DNA of 64,000 bases from Flavobacteriaceae bacterium (GTDB taxonomy: Bacteria > Bacteroidota > Bacteroidia > Flavobacteriales > Flavobacteriaceae). The stretch is from contig SIHP01000011.1 in NCBI GenBank assembly GCA_004762155.1, forward strand, positions 1-64,000, given 5' to 3'. Every line of letters starts with the position of its first letter. The first letter of the stretch is position 1. The notes below the pieces were generated by a model that worked only from the letters and a program-made list of their open reading frames with translations, did no database searches and was not told the DNA's origin. Below, piece after piece: positions 45,549-53,430 of the stretch. A program made the position numbers and the translations under genes.

Positions 45549-46948
45549 TATAGTATATCGTTTAAAAAGTTAGCAAACTGTAATACTTTTTCATCATTCT
45601 TTTTAGCTGCTGAAATTTGTAAACCTGTAACAGTTCCTTTTGGTATTGTTAACGTTGGTACTTGTGCTAAACTAAATCCTACGGTGTATGCATCAGATAA
45701 ATACATGGCCAACGGATCTTTTAAACTATCTCCAATTTTAGGAGGTGAAGCTGGAGTAACAGGAGATAAAATAATGTCAACTTCTTTAAAGTCTTTGTCA
45801 AAACTTTCAGATATTTGATCTCTTAAAGCTAATCCTTTTAAATAAATAGCATCAGAAAAACCTTGTGATAAAACTTGATTTCCACCTACAATTCTACGTT
45901 TTGTTTCTTCAGAGAAATTTTCAGAACGTGTAACGGCGTATGTTTCCTTTAGGTTTTTATCTTCAATTCTGTTTCCATAATTGGTTCCATCTAAACGCGA
46001 AAGATTAGAAGCTGTTTCAGCCATAGCTAAAGTATAGTATGTAGAAACTAAAGTGTCTGCTTCAAAGAAATCCAGTTCTTTAACAGCAATACCTTTTGCT
46101 TTTATTTTTTCAATAGTACTTAAAAAAGCTGTTTTCACATCATCATTAATAGCGTCACTATTAATAAAGTTTTTAAAGTATCCAATGGTTTTTATTGTGC
46201 TTGAATTTGTTACTGAGTCCTCCGCTATTTCTTGAGAAGCATAAGAAGTTTGATCTTTTACATCTTTACCACTCATTATGTTTAAAACAATACGAATATC
46301 TTCGATAGATTTTGCTAATGGACCAACACAGTCTGTAGAAGATGCATATGCCATTAACCCGTAACGAGAAATTCGTCCGTAAGAAGGTTTTAAACCATAT
46401 ATATTATTGTAACCAGCAGGTTGACGAACTGAACCTCCAGTATCGCCTCCAATAGAAAAAACGGTATAGTCTTTCGCAACATTTACTGCGGAACCACCAC
46501 TTGATCCACCACTAACAAGATTTGGATTGTTAGCGTTTTTTACAGCACCAAAAATAGTGTTCTCGCTAGAAGAACCATGACCAAAACTATCGCAATTTTC
46601 TTTAACTAAAGGAATTGCTCCAGCATCCAATAATTTTTGAATAGCTGTTGCAGTATATGCCGATTTGTACTTTTTTAATAAATCAGAACTTGCAGTTGTA
46701 TATGTTCCTTGTACCATATACACATCTTTAATTCCAAAAGGAATACCTTCTAACAAACCTATTTCTTCTCCATTAGCTATTTTAGCATCTACTTTTTTTG
46801 CTAAATCTAAAGCAGTAGTATCTAATAAAGAATTTACAGTATTATGCGTGTTTTGTTTTAATAAATCTAATTTTTCTTGTACTAGGGCAGTACAAGTTGT
46901 CTGTTTAGACACCAATTGTAGGTGTATGTGTTTTATTTGAGATTCCAT
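45548..46948 (-). CDS. gatA: Asp/Glu-tRNA amidotransferase subunit A
   Basis: A 466-residue amidase-signature enzyme. It releases ammonia from glutamine for conversion of Asp-tRNAAsn or Glu-tRNAGln. The catalytic Ser-cisSer-Lys set is visible: Lys in IPFGIKDVYMVQG, the cis-Ser in LVSGGSSGGSAVNVA, and the nucleophilic Ser in GGDTGGSVRQPAGY. YGLKPSYGRISRYGLMAYA is typical for GatA. The stop overlaps the fused gatB::aspS start by one base, and the gene follows the gatC-like ORF by two bases, so translation is probably coupled. Confidence 0.95.
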   Translation of the reverse strand: MESQIKHIHLQLVSKQTTCTALVQEKLDLLKQNTHNTVNSLLDTTALDLAKKVDAKIANGEEIGLLEGIPFGIKDVYMVQGTYTTASSDLLKKYKSAYTATAIQKLLDAGAIPLVKENCDSFGHGSSSENTIFGAVKNANNPNLVSGGSSGGSAVNVAKDYTVFSIGGDTGGSVRQPAGYNNIYGLKPSYGRISRYGLMAYASSTDCVGPLAKSIEDIRIVLNIMSGKDVKDQTSYASQEIAEDSVTNSSTIKTIGYFKNFINSDAINDDVKTAFLSTIEKIKAKGIAVKELDFFEADTLVSTYYTLAMAETASNLSRLDGTNYGNRIEDKNLKETYAVTRSENFSEETKRRIVGGNQVLSQGFSDAIYLKGLALRDQISESFDKDFKEVDIILSPVTPASPPKIGDSLKDPLAMYLSDAYTVGFSLAQVPTLTIPKGTVTGLQISAAKKNDEKVLQFANFLNDIL

Positions 46949-46950
46949 GT

Positions 46951-47223
46951 TTAGTCTTCTATAACCTTAGTAACAACTAAAAACCCGTTTTTTTCTCTAG
47001 GGAAATTTTCTATAATAATTTGTTTTTCAGTTTCAGAACTGTTTAAAACAATATCATCTCTTAAGTCGTTTAAAGACACAGCATTATTATTGACATTAGT
47101 ATTAGGATTATTATTGCTATTTGAATGTGCGTTTTTAATAACATCAAATAATTGATTCACCGCTTCAGATGGTGTAGCTCCTTTAATACTCGATAAAATA
47201 TCGACAGTCATTGTTTTGCTCAT
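46951..47223 (-). CDS. GatC-like subunit, divergent N-terminus
   Basis: A 90-residue protein in the position of gatC. The C-terminus ENFPREKNGFLVVTKVIED matches the end of GatC, which wraps around GatA and ends in a VPKV-like motif. The N-terminal 35 residues (SSIKGATPSEAVNQLFDVIK) do not look like the usual GatC helices, and an Asn-rich linker (NSNNNPNTNVNNN) joins the two parts. I call it a divergent gatC; without a search I cannot exclude an unrelated N-terminal domain. It is two bases upstream of gatA and preceded by its own promoter. Confidence 0.65.
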   Translation of the reverse strand: MSKTMTVDILSSIKGATPSEAVNQLFDVIKNAHSNSNNNPNTNVNNNAVSLNDLRDDIVLNSSETEKQIIIENFPREKNGFLVVTKVIED

Positions 47224-47248
47224 GCTTTGTTATTTATTTTAAAACCTA

Positions 47249-47277
47249 CAAATTTACAAATTTTACTAGGTATTCAA
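47249..47277 (-). promoter_or_regulatory. Promoter of the gatCAB::aspS operon
   Basis: On the minus strand TTG (47275-47277) is followed after 18 bases by TAAATTTG (47249-47256). Both elements match the TTG / TAnnTTTG consensus and the spacing fits. The start codon lies 25 bases downstream of the -7 element. Confidence 0.65.
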
Positions 47278-47294
47278 GTTTTTAAAGTTAAAAA

Positions 47295-47327
47295 ACACCA
47301 ATGATTTTATATAAAATCATTGGTGTA
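47295..47327 (-). terminator. Terminator-like hairpin upstream of the gat promoter
   Basis: ACACCAATGATTTTA and AAAATCATTGGTGT form a 14-bp stem. The T-run that follows lies on the minus strand. It precedes the gat promoter, and no minus-strand gene was found just upstream. It may stop antisense transcription or end an unseen small transcript. Confidence 0.6.
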
Positions 47328-47608
47328 TATAATTAATTCAAATATCAAACAAATAATCTTGTTTTCTGGTACAAATTACCGTATTAATGTTCTTAAATAG
47401 AAGGGTAAAATCTATTTTGATTGTTAATTGTAGTTTTATTTTGTTTTTTAGTGTTTAAATGAAAGTTAATTTGTGTGTATGAGCTTTTAAATGTTAAATT
47501 TTTCACAAGATTTTTTTGTTTTTGTGGTTATAAAAAAATGATTCTATTTTTGAAATAAAAGTTTAAATTTTAACAAAAACATGAAATTTAAATTATAATC
47601 AAAATAAA
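47328..47608. other. AT-rich region between the gat and trp operons
   Basis: About 280 bases with no ORF, hairpin or tRNA that I can defend. It must hold the upstream edge of both divergent transcription units. Confidence 0.5.
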
Positions 47609-47640
47609 TTTGCTTAAAATAAAAACCCTTTATACATTTG
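47609..47640 (+). promoter_or_regulatory. Promoter of the trp operon
   Basis: TTTG (47609-47612) and TACATTTG (47633-47640) match the Bacteroidota -33 / -7 pair with 20 bases between. The leader-peptide ATG is only 8 bases after the -7 element, so the transcript is probably almost leaderless. Confidence 0.75.
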
Positions 47641-47647
47641 TAGCACA

Positions 47648-47698
47648 ATGATGAACAATAAAAATACATGGTGGTGGATTTCTCTTAACTTACGTTAG
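47648..47698 (+). CDS. trpL: Tryptophan operon leader peptide
   Basis: A 16-residue peptide, MMNNKNTWWWISLNLR, with three Trp codons in a row (TGG TGG TGG at 47669-47677). It sits between the promoter and a terminator that precedes trpE. In attenuation, a ribosome stalled on Trp codons when tryptophan is scarce lets an alternative RNA fold form so that transcription continues into trpE. The ATG at 47651 gives a 15-residue version, and the sequence cannot decide between the two. The peptide is too short for usual ORF calling and is the clear mark of attenuation here. Confidence 0.85.
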   Translation: MMNNKNTWWWISLNLR

Positions 47699-47760
47699 TG
47701 AGACCATCTTGTTATATATATAATAAAAGAAAAGGCTTATCTCACGATAAGCCTTTTTTG
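47698..47760 (+). promoter_or_regulatory. trp attenuator: antiterminator and terminator
   Basis: The terminator stem is AAAGGCTTAT (47731-47740) with ATAAGCCTTT (47747-47756), loop CTCACG, then a T-run. GTGAGA (47698-47703), directly after the leader stop codon, can pair with TCTCAC (47740-47745), and the next bases can partly pair with the foot of the terminator stem. This gives a plausible competing fold. The exact antiterminator is my inference. Confidence 0.75.
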
Positions 47761-47784
47761 TTTTCTATACGCTGAATAAGTACA

Positions 47785-49176
47785 ATGAAAAAAATACAAT
47801 TTAAAACAAACAGTAAACAAAAAATAGCAGATACAGTTACGCCAGTGGGTTTGTATTTGAGATTACGTGATAAATATTCGAATACTTTATTATTAGAAAG
47901 TTCAGACTATCATAGTAAAGAAGAAAGTTTTTCCTTTATATGTATAGAGCCTATTGTTTCTATGCAAGCAGATAAAAATGATTTTACAGTTTCTGTAAGA
48001 GGAGAAGAGGTTCAAAAAAATGAAATAAATGGTGAATTCAATTCGTTGTTTAACAATTTTACAGATTCTATCGATTTAGATTGCGATGCTTCATTAAAAC
48101 CTTTCAATGGTTTATATGGTTATACAACGTATGATAGTGTTCAGTATTTCGAAACTATTAAGCTAAATGTAAAAGATGCTCCATCAAAAATACCAATGAT
48201 GCAGTATAGTTTTTACAAATTTATTATTGCCATAAATCATTTTAATGATGAAATGCAGTTGATAGAAAATTTAGAAGTAGGCGAAGAATCTAGACTTGAA
48301 GAAATAGAAACCATTATAGAAGCGCAAGCTTTTAACACACAAAAATTTGAAATTGTAGGAGAAGAATCTTCTAATTGTACCGATGATGATTTTATTGAAT
48401 ATGTACGAAAAGCGAAATCACATTGTAAAAGAGGAGATGTTTTTCAATTAGTATTATCACGTCAATTCCAACAAAAATTTAAAGGAGATGAGTTTAATGT
48501 TTATAGAGCTTTGCGTTCTATAAATCCATCACCGTATTTATTTTATTTCGATTATGGAAGTTTTAAATTAATGGGGTCTTCTCCAGAAGCACAAATCAAA
48601 ATAAATAACGGAAAAGCTATTATCAATCCAATTGCTGGAACTTTTAGAAGAACTGGTGATATGGCGGAAGATATTAAACTAGGTAAAAAATTATCTGAAG
48701 ATAAAAAAGAAACGGCAGAACATGTAATGTTGGTAGATTTAGCCAGAAATGATTTGAGTAAATACGCTAATAATGTTACTGTTGAGGTTTTTAAAGAAAT
48801 ACAATATTTTAGTCACGTTATTCATTTAGTGTCTACAGTTCAAGGACAAATAAAAGGAAATCCAATTAAAATTGTTGGAGATACTTTTCCTGCAGGAACA
48901 TTAAGTGGAGCACCAAAATACAAAGCAATGCAGTTGATTGATGCTTACGAAAATCAATCTCGTGGATTTTATGGAGGAGCAGTTGGAATTATTGGTTTAG
49001 ATGGTTCTGTGAATTTAGCCATTGCCATTCGTTCGTTTGTAAGTAAGAATAATACACTGTATTCGCAAGCAGGCGCAGGAATTGTAATCCATTCCGATGA
49101 AAAGAAGGAATTACAAGAAGTAAATAATAAATTAGCAGCTTTAAAAAAGGCGTTAGAATTAGCAGAGAATATATAG
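47785..49176 (+). CDS. trpE: Anthranilate synthase component I
   Basis: A 463-residue chorismate-binding enzyme. With TrpG it turns chorismate and glutamine into anthranilate, the first committed step to tryptophan. The N-terminal regulatory motif LLLESSDYHSKEESF and the later INPSPYLFY suggest feedback inhibition by tryptophan. The catalytic part has LMGSSPEAQIK, NPIAGTFRRTGDM, KKETAEHVMLVDLARND, TFPAGTLSGAPK and GAVGIIGLDG. It is the first structural gene of the operon, 24 bases after the attenuator, and follows the leader directly. Confidence 0.96.
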   Translation: MKKIQFKTNSKQKIADTVTPVGLYLRLRDKYSNTLLLESSDYHSKEESFSFICIEPIVSMQADKNDFTVSVRGEEVQKNEINGEFNSLFNNFTDSIDLDCDASLKPFNGLYGYTTYDSVQYFETIKLNVKDAPSKIPMMQYSFYKFIIAINHFNDEMQLIENLEVGEESRLEEIETIIEAQAFNTQKFEIVGEESSNCTDDDFIEYVRKAKSHCKRGDVFQLVLSRQFQQKFKGDEFNVYRALRSINPSPYLFYFDYGSFKLMGSSPEAQIKINNGKAIINPIAGTFRRTGDMAEDIKLGKKLSEDKKETAEHVMLVDLARNDLSKYANNVTVEVFKEIQYFSHVIHLVSTVQGQIKGNPIKIVGDTFPAGTLSGAPKYKAMQLIDAYENQSRGFYGGAVGIIGLDGSVNLAIAIRSFVSKNNTLYSQAGAGIVIHSDEKKELQEVNNKLAALKKALELAENI

Positions 49177-49177
49177 A

Positions 49178-49867
49178 ATGATAAGGTTTTTAAAATTGTC
49201 TTTAGTTACATTACTCTTTTTAAGTTGTGATTCAAAAAGTAATGATAAAGAACTTAATCAAGATAAAACGGTTACCAGAGAGAAAGAGGTAACTAAAAGT
49301 CGAAAAATAATTAAAAAGACAATCGATAAAAATCAACCAATTAAACAGTTTCAAGAGTTTGTGTCAAAGATTAGAAAGAAAGGTTGGTATCATGATACAT
49401 TAAGGGTTGCTAAGAAAAAATCATATAGAGAATTAAAAGAAAATAATTTTAAGAATATTAATGGTTTTCCCTTCTATAAAGTTAATTTTAATGATACAGG
49501 AGTAAAATACGCCTTTGATTATAGACCTTATAATGGGAAATATGCAGATTCTTTGGATATAAATTTACTTAAACAAGTAAAAAACATATGGGCATATTTT
49601 TACAGAGAAGATTTAAAAGGTAATTCCATTTCAGATGGTGTAATTGAACAATGGGAGTTTAAAGATAAATTGAAAGCTGAAAAAGGAAAAAAAGAAATAG
49701 ATGATTTTAGTTATATAGCTTATTTTAATACGGCTCCATATGTTTGTAGTATAGATAAATATGTTTTTATATTTCATACAAGAGCAATGGGGTATAGTTA
49801 TGATCAAAAGAATCTATTTGAAATGTTTTATAAAGAACATATAGGGTTAAAGCAAACGAATAATTAA
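49178..49867 (+). CDS. Lipoprotein of unknown function in the trp operon
   Basis: A 229-residue protein that I do not recognise. The signal peptide ends LLFLSCDSK, so it is predicted to be lipid-anchored at Cys 17. A charged linker (about 20-55) is followed by a mixed domain with KKGWYHDTLRVAKKKSYREL, KYAFDYRPYNGKYAD and YDQKNLFEMFYKE. It begins one base after the trpE stop, so it must be co-transcribed. Nothing links it to tryptophan synthesis. Confidence 0.75.
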   Translation: MIRFLKLSLVTLLFLSCDSKSNDKELNQDKTVTREKEVTKSRKIIKKTIDKNQPIKQFQEFVSKIRKKGWYHDTLRVAKKKSYRELKENNFKNINGFPFYKVNFNDTGVKYAFDYRPYNGKYADSLDINLLKQVKNIWAYFYREDLKGNSISDGVIEQWEFKDKLKAEKGKKEIDDFSYIAYFNTAPYVCSIDKYVFIFHTRAMGYSYDQKNLFEMFYKEHIGLKQTNN

Positions 49868-49868
49868 A

Positions 49869-50381
49869 ATGAAACTAATAGTATTAACCGATTTATGGGG
49901 AATAGAAAAGTTTGATTGGTTTCTTAAATTCCAAAATAAACTAAATATAGAAATTTTAGTTTATGATAGTTGCGGATTAGGAAATATTGATAAGTCAATT
50001 TATGAAGAATCTAATTTACATCAACAATTTGTAAACGGAGGAATTGAAATCGCAGTTGAGAAATTATTAGAGAAAGAAAAAAACGAAGTAAATATATTAG
50101 CTTTTAGTATCGGTGGAACAATAGCTTGGAAAGCTATTTTAAAAGGATTAAAAGTGAAAAATTTGTTTGTAGTATCAGCAACAAGATTACGATACGAAAC
50201 AGAGAAACTAAATTGTAAAACCTATCTTTTTTATGGAGAAAAAGATAATTATAAACCAACAAAAGAATGGTTTCAACAATTGGGGATAGAACAAATAGAA
50301 GTAAAAGATAAAGGACACGAAGTATATAAAGACGAAAAGTTTTTTAATAACCTCGTTATACAGATAAATAATAGATGTTAG
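49869..50381 (+). CDS. Small alpha/beta hydrolase-like protein
   Basis: A 170-residue protein with a minimal alpha/beta-hydrolase outline: start strand LIVLTDLWGIEKF, the nucleophile elbow NILAFSIGGTIAWKA (GxSxG-like, here FSIGG), and a C-terminal His region KDKGHEVYKDE. The middle FYGEKDNYKPTKEW supplies a possible acid residue. It is shorter than most of the family, so it could be inactive or a specialised thioesterase. It is one base after the lipoprotein gene and in the trp operon. Confidence 0.65.
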   Translation: MKLIVLTDLWGIEKFDWFLKFQNKLNIEILVYDSCGLGNIDKSIYEESNLHQQFVNGGIEIAVEKLLEKEKNEVNILAFSIGGTIAWKAILKGLKVKNLFVVSATRLRYETEKLNCKTYLFYGEKDNYKPTKEWFQQLGIEQIEVKDKGHEVYKDEKFFNNLVIQINNRC

Positions 50382-50435
50382 TATTGAGATATTAGAATTG
50401 AGTATACTCAATCTAAATACTCATTACTCAATACT
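50380..50435. repeat. Nested AT-rich palindrome between the hydrolase and trpG
   Basis: The outer arms AGTATTGAG and CTCAATACT enclose a perfect 16-base palindrome (ATTGAGTATACTCAAT at 50397-50412). The element begins at the end of the hydrolase gene and ends 8 bases before the trpG start. Confidence 0.7.
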
Positions 50436-50443
50436 GAGAAAAG

Positions 50444-51019
50444 ATGAAAATATTAATTTTAGATAATTACGATTCGTTTACATACAATTTGGTACATATG
50501 GTAGAAAAAATTACCAATACGTATCCAGATGTTTACAGAAATGACGAAATATCAATTGAAGCAATAGCCAATTACGATTTAATTATGCTTTCTCCAGGAC
50601 CAGGAATTCCAGACGAAGCAGGAATTTTAAAGGAAGTAATTAAAACTTATGCAGGTAAACTTCCAATATTCGGAGTTTGTTTAGGTTTACAAGCTATAAC
50701 AGAAGTTTTTGGAGGAACAATTGTTAATTTAGATGAAGTTTTTCATGGCGTTGCTACAGCTATGAAAGTAACAGACCAAAACGCTGTGATTTTTAAAGAT
50801 ATTCCTGAAACATTTTTAGCAGCACGTTACCATTCTTGGTCAGCGACTGATGAAAATTTTCCATCAAAATTAAAAGTTACGGCAAGAGATGAAGATGGCG
50901 GAATTCAAGCTATAGAACATACATCATTTAATATAAGTGCAGTTCAGTTTCATCCAGAAAGTATTTTGACAGATGTTGGAGAAACTATTGTAACCAATTT
51001 TATTAATAGTGTGAAGTAA
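50444..51019 (+). CDS. trpG: Anthranilate synthase glutamine amidotransferase subunit
   Basis: A 191-residue class I glutamine amidotransferase that supplies ammonia to TrpE. The N-terminus LILDNYDSFTYNLVHMV, the nucleophile Cys in FGVCLGLQAI, the oxyanion-forming stretch SPGPGIPDEAG and the catalytic His-Glu pair in AVQFHPESIL are all present. The length is normal for the stand-alone subunit. A palindromic repeat lies immediately upstream and another downstream. Confidence 0.95.
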   Translation: MKILILDNYDSFTYNLVHMVEKITNTYPDVYRNDEISIEAIANYDLIMLSPGPGIPDEAGILKEVIKTYAGKLPIFGVCLGLQAITEVFGGTIVNLDEVFHGVATAMKVTDQNAVIFKDIPETFLAARYHSWSATDENFPSKLKVTARDEDGGIQAIEHTSFNISAVQFHPESILTDVGETIVTNFINSVK

Positions 51020-51135
51020 GTCCACCCTAGCTCTCCCGAAAAGAGGGAGTAAAAACAAAGTGGGATTTTAAGAGTAAGAAAAGTAAATAAACAAAAGAGA
51101 ATAGTTTTCCCCCTTCGGGGGAATTAAAGGGGGCT
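51020..51135. repeat. Two palindromic repeats between trpG and trpD
   Basis: CCACCCTAGCTCTCCCG with a GAGGGAG arm (51022-51049) and a TTCCCCC / GGGGGAA hairpin at 51107-51123 with a following AGGGGGC. They fill most of the gap; the second ends 3 bases before the trpD start. They resemble small intergenic repeats common in flavobacteria. Confidence 0.65.
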
Positions 51136-51137
51136 TT

Positions 51138-52130
51138 ATGAAAGATATATTAAATAATTTATACCAACATAAAAGATTATCAAGAGCAGAAGCAAAACAA
51201 ATTTTAATTTCAATAGCTTCTTCAACATATAACGATGCGCATTTAGCATCATTTATGACGGTTTTTATGATGCGTCCAATTACTGTTGATGAACTTTCTG
51301 GTTTTAGAGATGCGTTAAAAGAGTTAGCGATTAAAGTTGATTTGTCGGAGTATAATACCATTGATATTGTAGGAACTGGGGGAGATGGAAAAGATACGTT
51401 TAACATTTCAACCTTAACTTCTTTTGTAGTTGCAGGAACTGGACAAAAAGTAGCGAAACATGGTAATTATAGCGTGTCGTCGCAATCTGGTTCTTCAGAT
51501 ATGTTAGAGAGTTTTGGATATGAATTTACAAATGATGAAGCTACTTTAAAAAGTCATTTAGAAAGAGCAAATATTTGCTTTTTACATGCACCAAAGTTTC
51601 ACCCAGCTATGAAAGCAGTAAGTTCAACAAGAAAAGCGTTAAAGTTAAAAACGTTTTTTAATATGTTAGGACCTTTGGTAAATCCAAGTTCACCACAAAA
51701 TCAATTATTAGGAACGTTTAATTTAGAAGTTGCTCGTTTATACAATTATATTTTACAAGATGAAGGATCCAATTACGGAATTGTACATGCTTTAGATGGT
51801 TATGATGAAATTTCATTAACAGGCGGATTTAAATTATTTACTAAAGAAGGTGAACAATTGATAACTCCAGAATCTTTGGGAGTACAAAAAGTAAAACAAT
51901 CAGATATTCACGGAGGAAAATCAGTAGCAGATGCTGCTAAAATATTTCAAACAATTTTAAACGGAGAAGGAACAGCAGCACAAAATAATGTAGTATTAAC
52001 AAATGCTTCATTTGCTTTACAAATAGTTGATAGCACTAAAAGTTTTGAAGATGCATTTGAAGAAGCTAAATCTTCCTTGTTAGGAGGGAAAGCAAAAGAA
52101 TGTTTAGGTAAGTTAATTACGAATTCGTAA
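51138..52130 (+). CDS. trpD: Anthranilate phosphoribosyltransferase
   Basis: A 330-residue enzyme that joins anthranilate to phosphoribosyl pyrophosphate. The PRPP site is DIVGTGGDGKDTFNIST, with the anthranilate-site VAKHGNYSVSSQSGSSDML and the Mg-binding DGYDEISLTG. The C-terminal residues and the stop codon lie inside a perfect 18-base palindrome (AATTACGAATTCGTAATT at 52115-52132), so the repeat has replaced or extended the original end of the gene. Confidence 0.95.
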   Translation: MKDILNNLYQHKRLSRAEAKQILISIASSTYNDAHLASFMTVFMMRPITVDELSGFRDALKELAIKVDLSEYNTIDIVGTGGDGKDTFNISTLTSFVVAGTGQKVAKHGNYSVSSQSGSSDMLESFGYEFTNDEATLKSHLERANICFLHAPKFHPAMKAVSSTRKALKLKTFFNMLGPLVNPSSPQNQLLGTFNLEVARLYNYILQDEGSNYGIVHALDGYDEISLTGGFKLFTKEGEQLITPESLGVQKVKQSDIHGGKSVADAAKIFQTILNGEGTAAQNNVVLTNASFALQIVDSTKSFEDAFEEAKSSLLGGKAKECLGKLITNS

Positions 52131-52147
52131 TTATGAATTACGAATAA
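52115..52147. repeat. ATTACGAATTCGTAAT palindrome at the end of trpD
   Basis: A perfect 18-base palindrome (52115-52132) followed by ATGAATTACGAAT. It marks the left end of the segment with the broken four-helix-bundle gene. Confidence 0.75.
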
Positions 52148-52154
52148 AAGGTTT

Positions 52155-52511
52155 GTGAAAAAGGATAATATAATACAAGTAAAGAGTTATAGTTTTGCAG
52201 TGAGAATTGTAAAGCTATATAAACATTTATCCGAAGAAAAAAGAGAGTTTACGCTAAGTAAACAGTTATTACGTTCAGGGACGTCTGTTGGAGCAAATGT
52301 AGAAGAAGCAATAGGAGGACAAAGTAGAAAAGACTTTTTTGCTAAGTTAACCATCGCATATAAAGAAGCAAGAGAATCTCACATTATTGGATACAATTGT
52401 TAAGAGACACAGATTATTTAACTGAAAAAAAGAGCAGACTCTTTATTGTTAGATATAAATGAGATATTAAAAATAATAGGAAGTATTCAAAAAACAATTA
52501 GAAATAGTTGA
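52155..52511 (+). pseudogene. Four-helix-bundle protein gene with two frameshifts
   Basis: The first frame encodes 82 residues with the start of a four-helix-bundle (23S rRNA intervening-sequence) protein: FTLSKQLLRSGTSVGANVEEAI. Near 52384 a two-base change after ARESH shifts the frame; the next frame gives WIQLLRDTDYLTEK. At the A-run near 52425 a second shift brings in ADSLLLDINEILKIIGSIQ and RNS with the stop at 52509-52511. Joined, the three pieces would be a normal protein of about 118 residues, so the gene is broken twice. The start is GTG. Its usual role is unknown. It sits inside the trp operon, flanked by repeats. Confidence 0.8.
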
Positions 52512-52639
52512 GTTGAAATTACGAATTAACAATTGATGAATTACGAGTTAATACATAATTGTGTTGGGAAATAAATAAATTATGAGTTACAGAATTAAAA
52601 CAATTCGTAATTCGTAATTAAAAATTCATAATTAATAAA
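52512..52639. repeat. ATTACGAAT-type repeats between the broken gene and trpC
   Basis: AAATTACGAATTAAC, TGAATTACGAG and, in inverted sense, AATTCGTAATTCGTAATTA fill this gap. They match the palindrome at the end of trpD and bracket the broken gene. Confidence 0.65.
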
Positions 52640-53428
52640 ATGACAATTTTAGATAAAATAATAGCTTTCAAAAAGAAAGAAGTAGCCAAAATAAAATTAG
52701 ATGTTCCGGTAAAGAGATTAGTGGAAAGTCCAAGTTTTAAAAGAACACCAATTTCTTTAAAAGAATCTTTATTAGATCCTTATTCAACAGGAATTATTGC
52801 GGAATTCAAGCGTCAATCTCCATCAAAAGGATTAATTAATGGAACAGCGACTATAACAGATGTAACTACAGGATATTTAGAAGCAAACGTAGCAGCACAA
52901 TCAATCTTAACTGATACTTCTTTCTTTGGAGGAACTATGGCAGATTTAATGGAAGCAAGAACAGTAAACTCAACAAAACCTATTTTACGTAAAGATTTTG
53001 TAGTAGACGGGTTTCAAATAGTAGAAGCAAAAGCTATTGGTGCGGATGTAATTTTACTAATAGCCGCTTGTTTAACAAAACAAGAGTTAAAAAATTTCGG
53101 ACAATTAGCAACTGATTTAGGTTTAGATGTTTTGTATGAAGTTCATACACAAGAAGATTTAGATAAAATTAGTGATTTAGATGGTAAAATCATTGGAATT
53201 AATAACAGAAATTTAAAAACTTTTGAAGTTGATTTAGAGCATTCAATTGCATTAGCAAATCAAATTCCAGATAGCTGTGTAAAGGTTTCTGAAAGTGGAA
53301 TTAGTAACCCAAGAATTGTAACAGGATTAAAAGAATATGGTTTTCAAGGTTTTTTAATTGGTGAAAACTTTATGAAAACGGATAATCCAGGATTGTCTTG
53401 TCAAGAGTTTATTAGTCAGATAAGGTAA
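52640..53428 (+). CDS. trpC: Indole-3-glycerol phosphate synthase
   Basis: A 262-residue TIM-barrel enzyme that closes the indole ring. The catalytic Lys regions appear in GIIAEFKRQSPSKG and LRKDFVVDGFQIVEA. The later strands GINNRNLKTFEVDL, VSESGISNPRIV and FLIGENFMKTDNPG match the family, including the phosphate-binding Gly/Ser residues. Length and both ends are normal. It follows the repeat-flanked broken gene and is separated from trpF by a palindromic element. Confidence 0.95.
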   Translation: MTILDKIIAFKKKEVAKIKLDVPVKRLVESPSFKRTPISLKESLLDPYSTGIIAEFKRQSPSKGLINGTATITDVTTGYLEANVAAQSILTDTSFFGGTMADLMEARTVNSTKPILRKDFVVDGFQIVEAKAIGADVILLIAACLTKQELKNFGQLATDLGLDVLYEVHTQEDLDKISDLDGKIIGINNRNLKTFEVDLEHSIALANQIPDSCVKVSESGISNPRIVTGLKEYGFQGFLIGENFMKTDNPGLSCQEFISQIR

Positions 53429-53430
53429 AA

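Noticed and set aside
52155..52511. Programmed frameshifting in the four-helix-bundle gene
   Set aside because: Two separate shifts would be needed and only the second lies at a homopolymer, so decay is the simpler reading.
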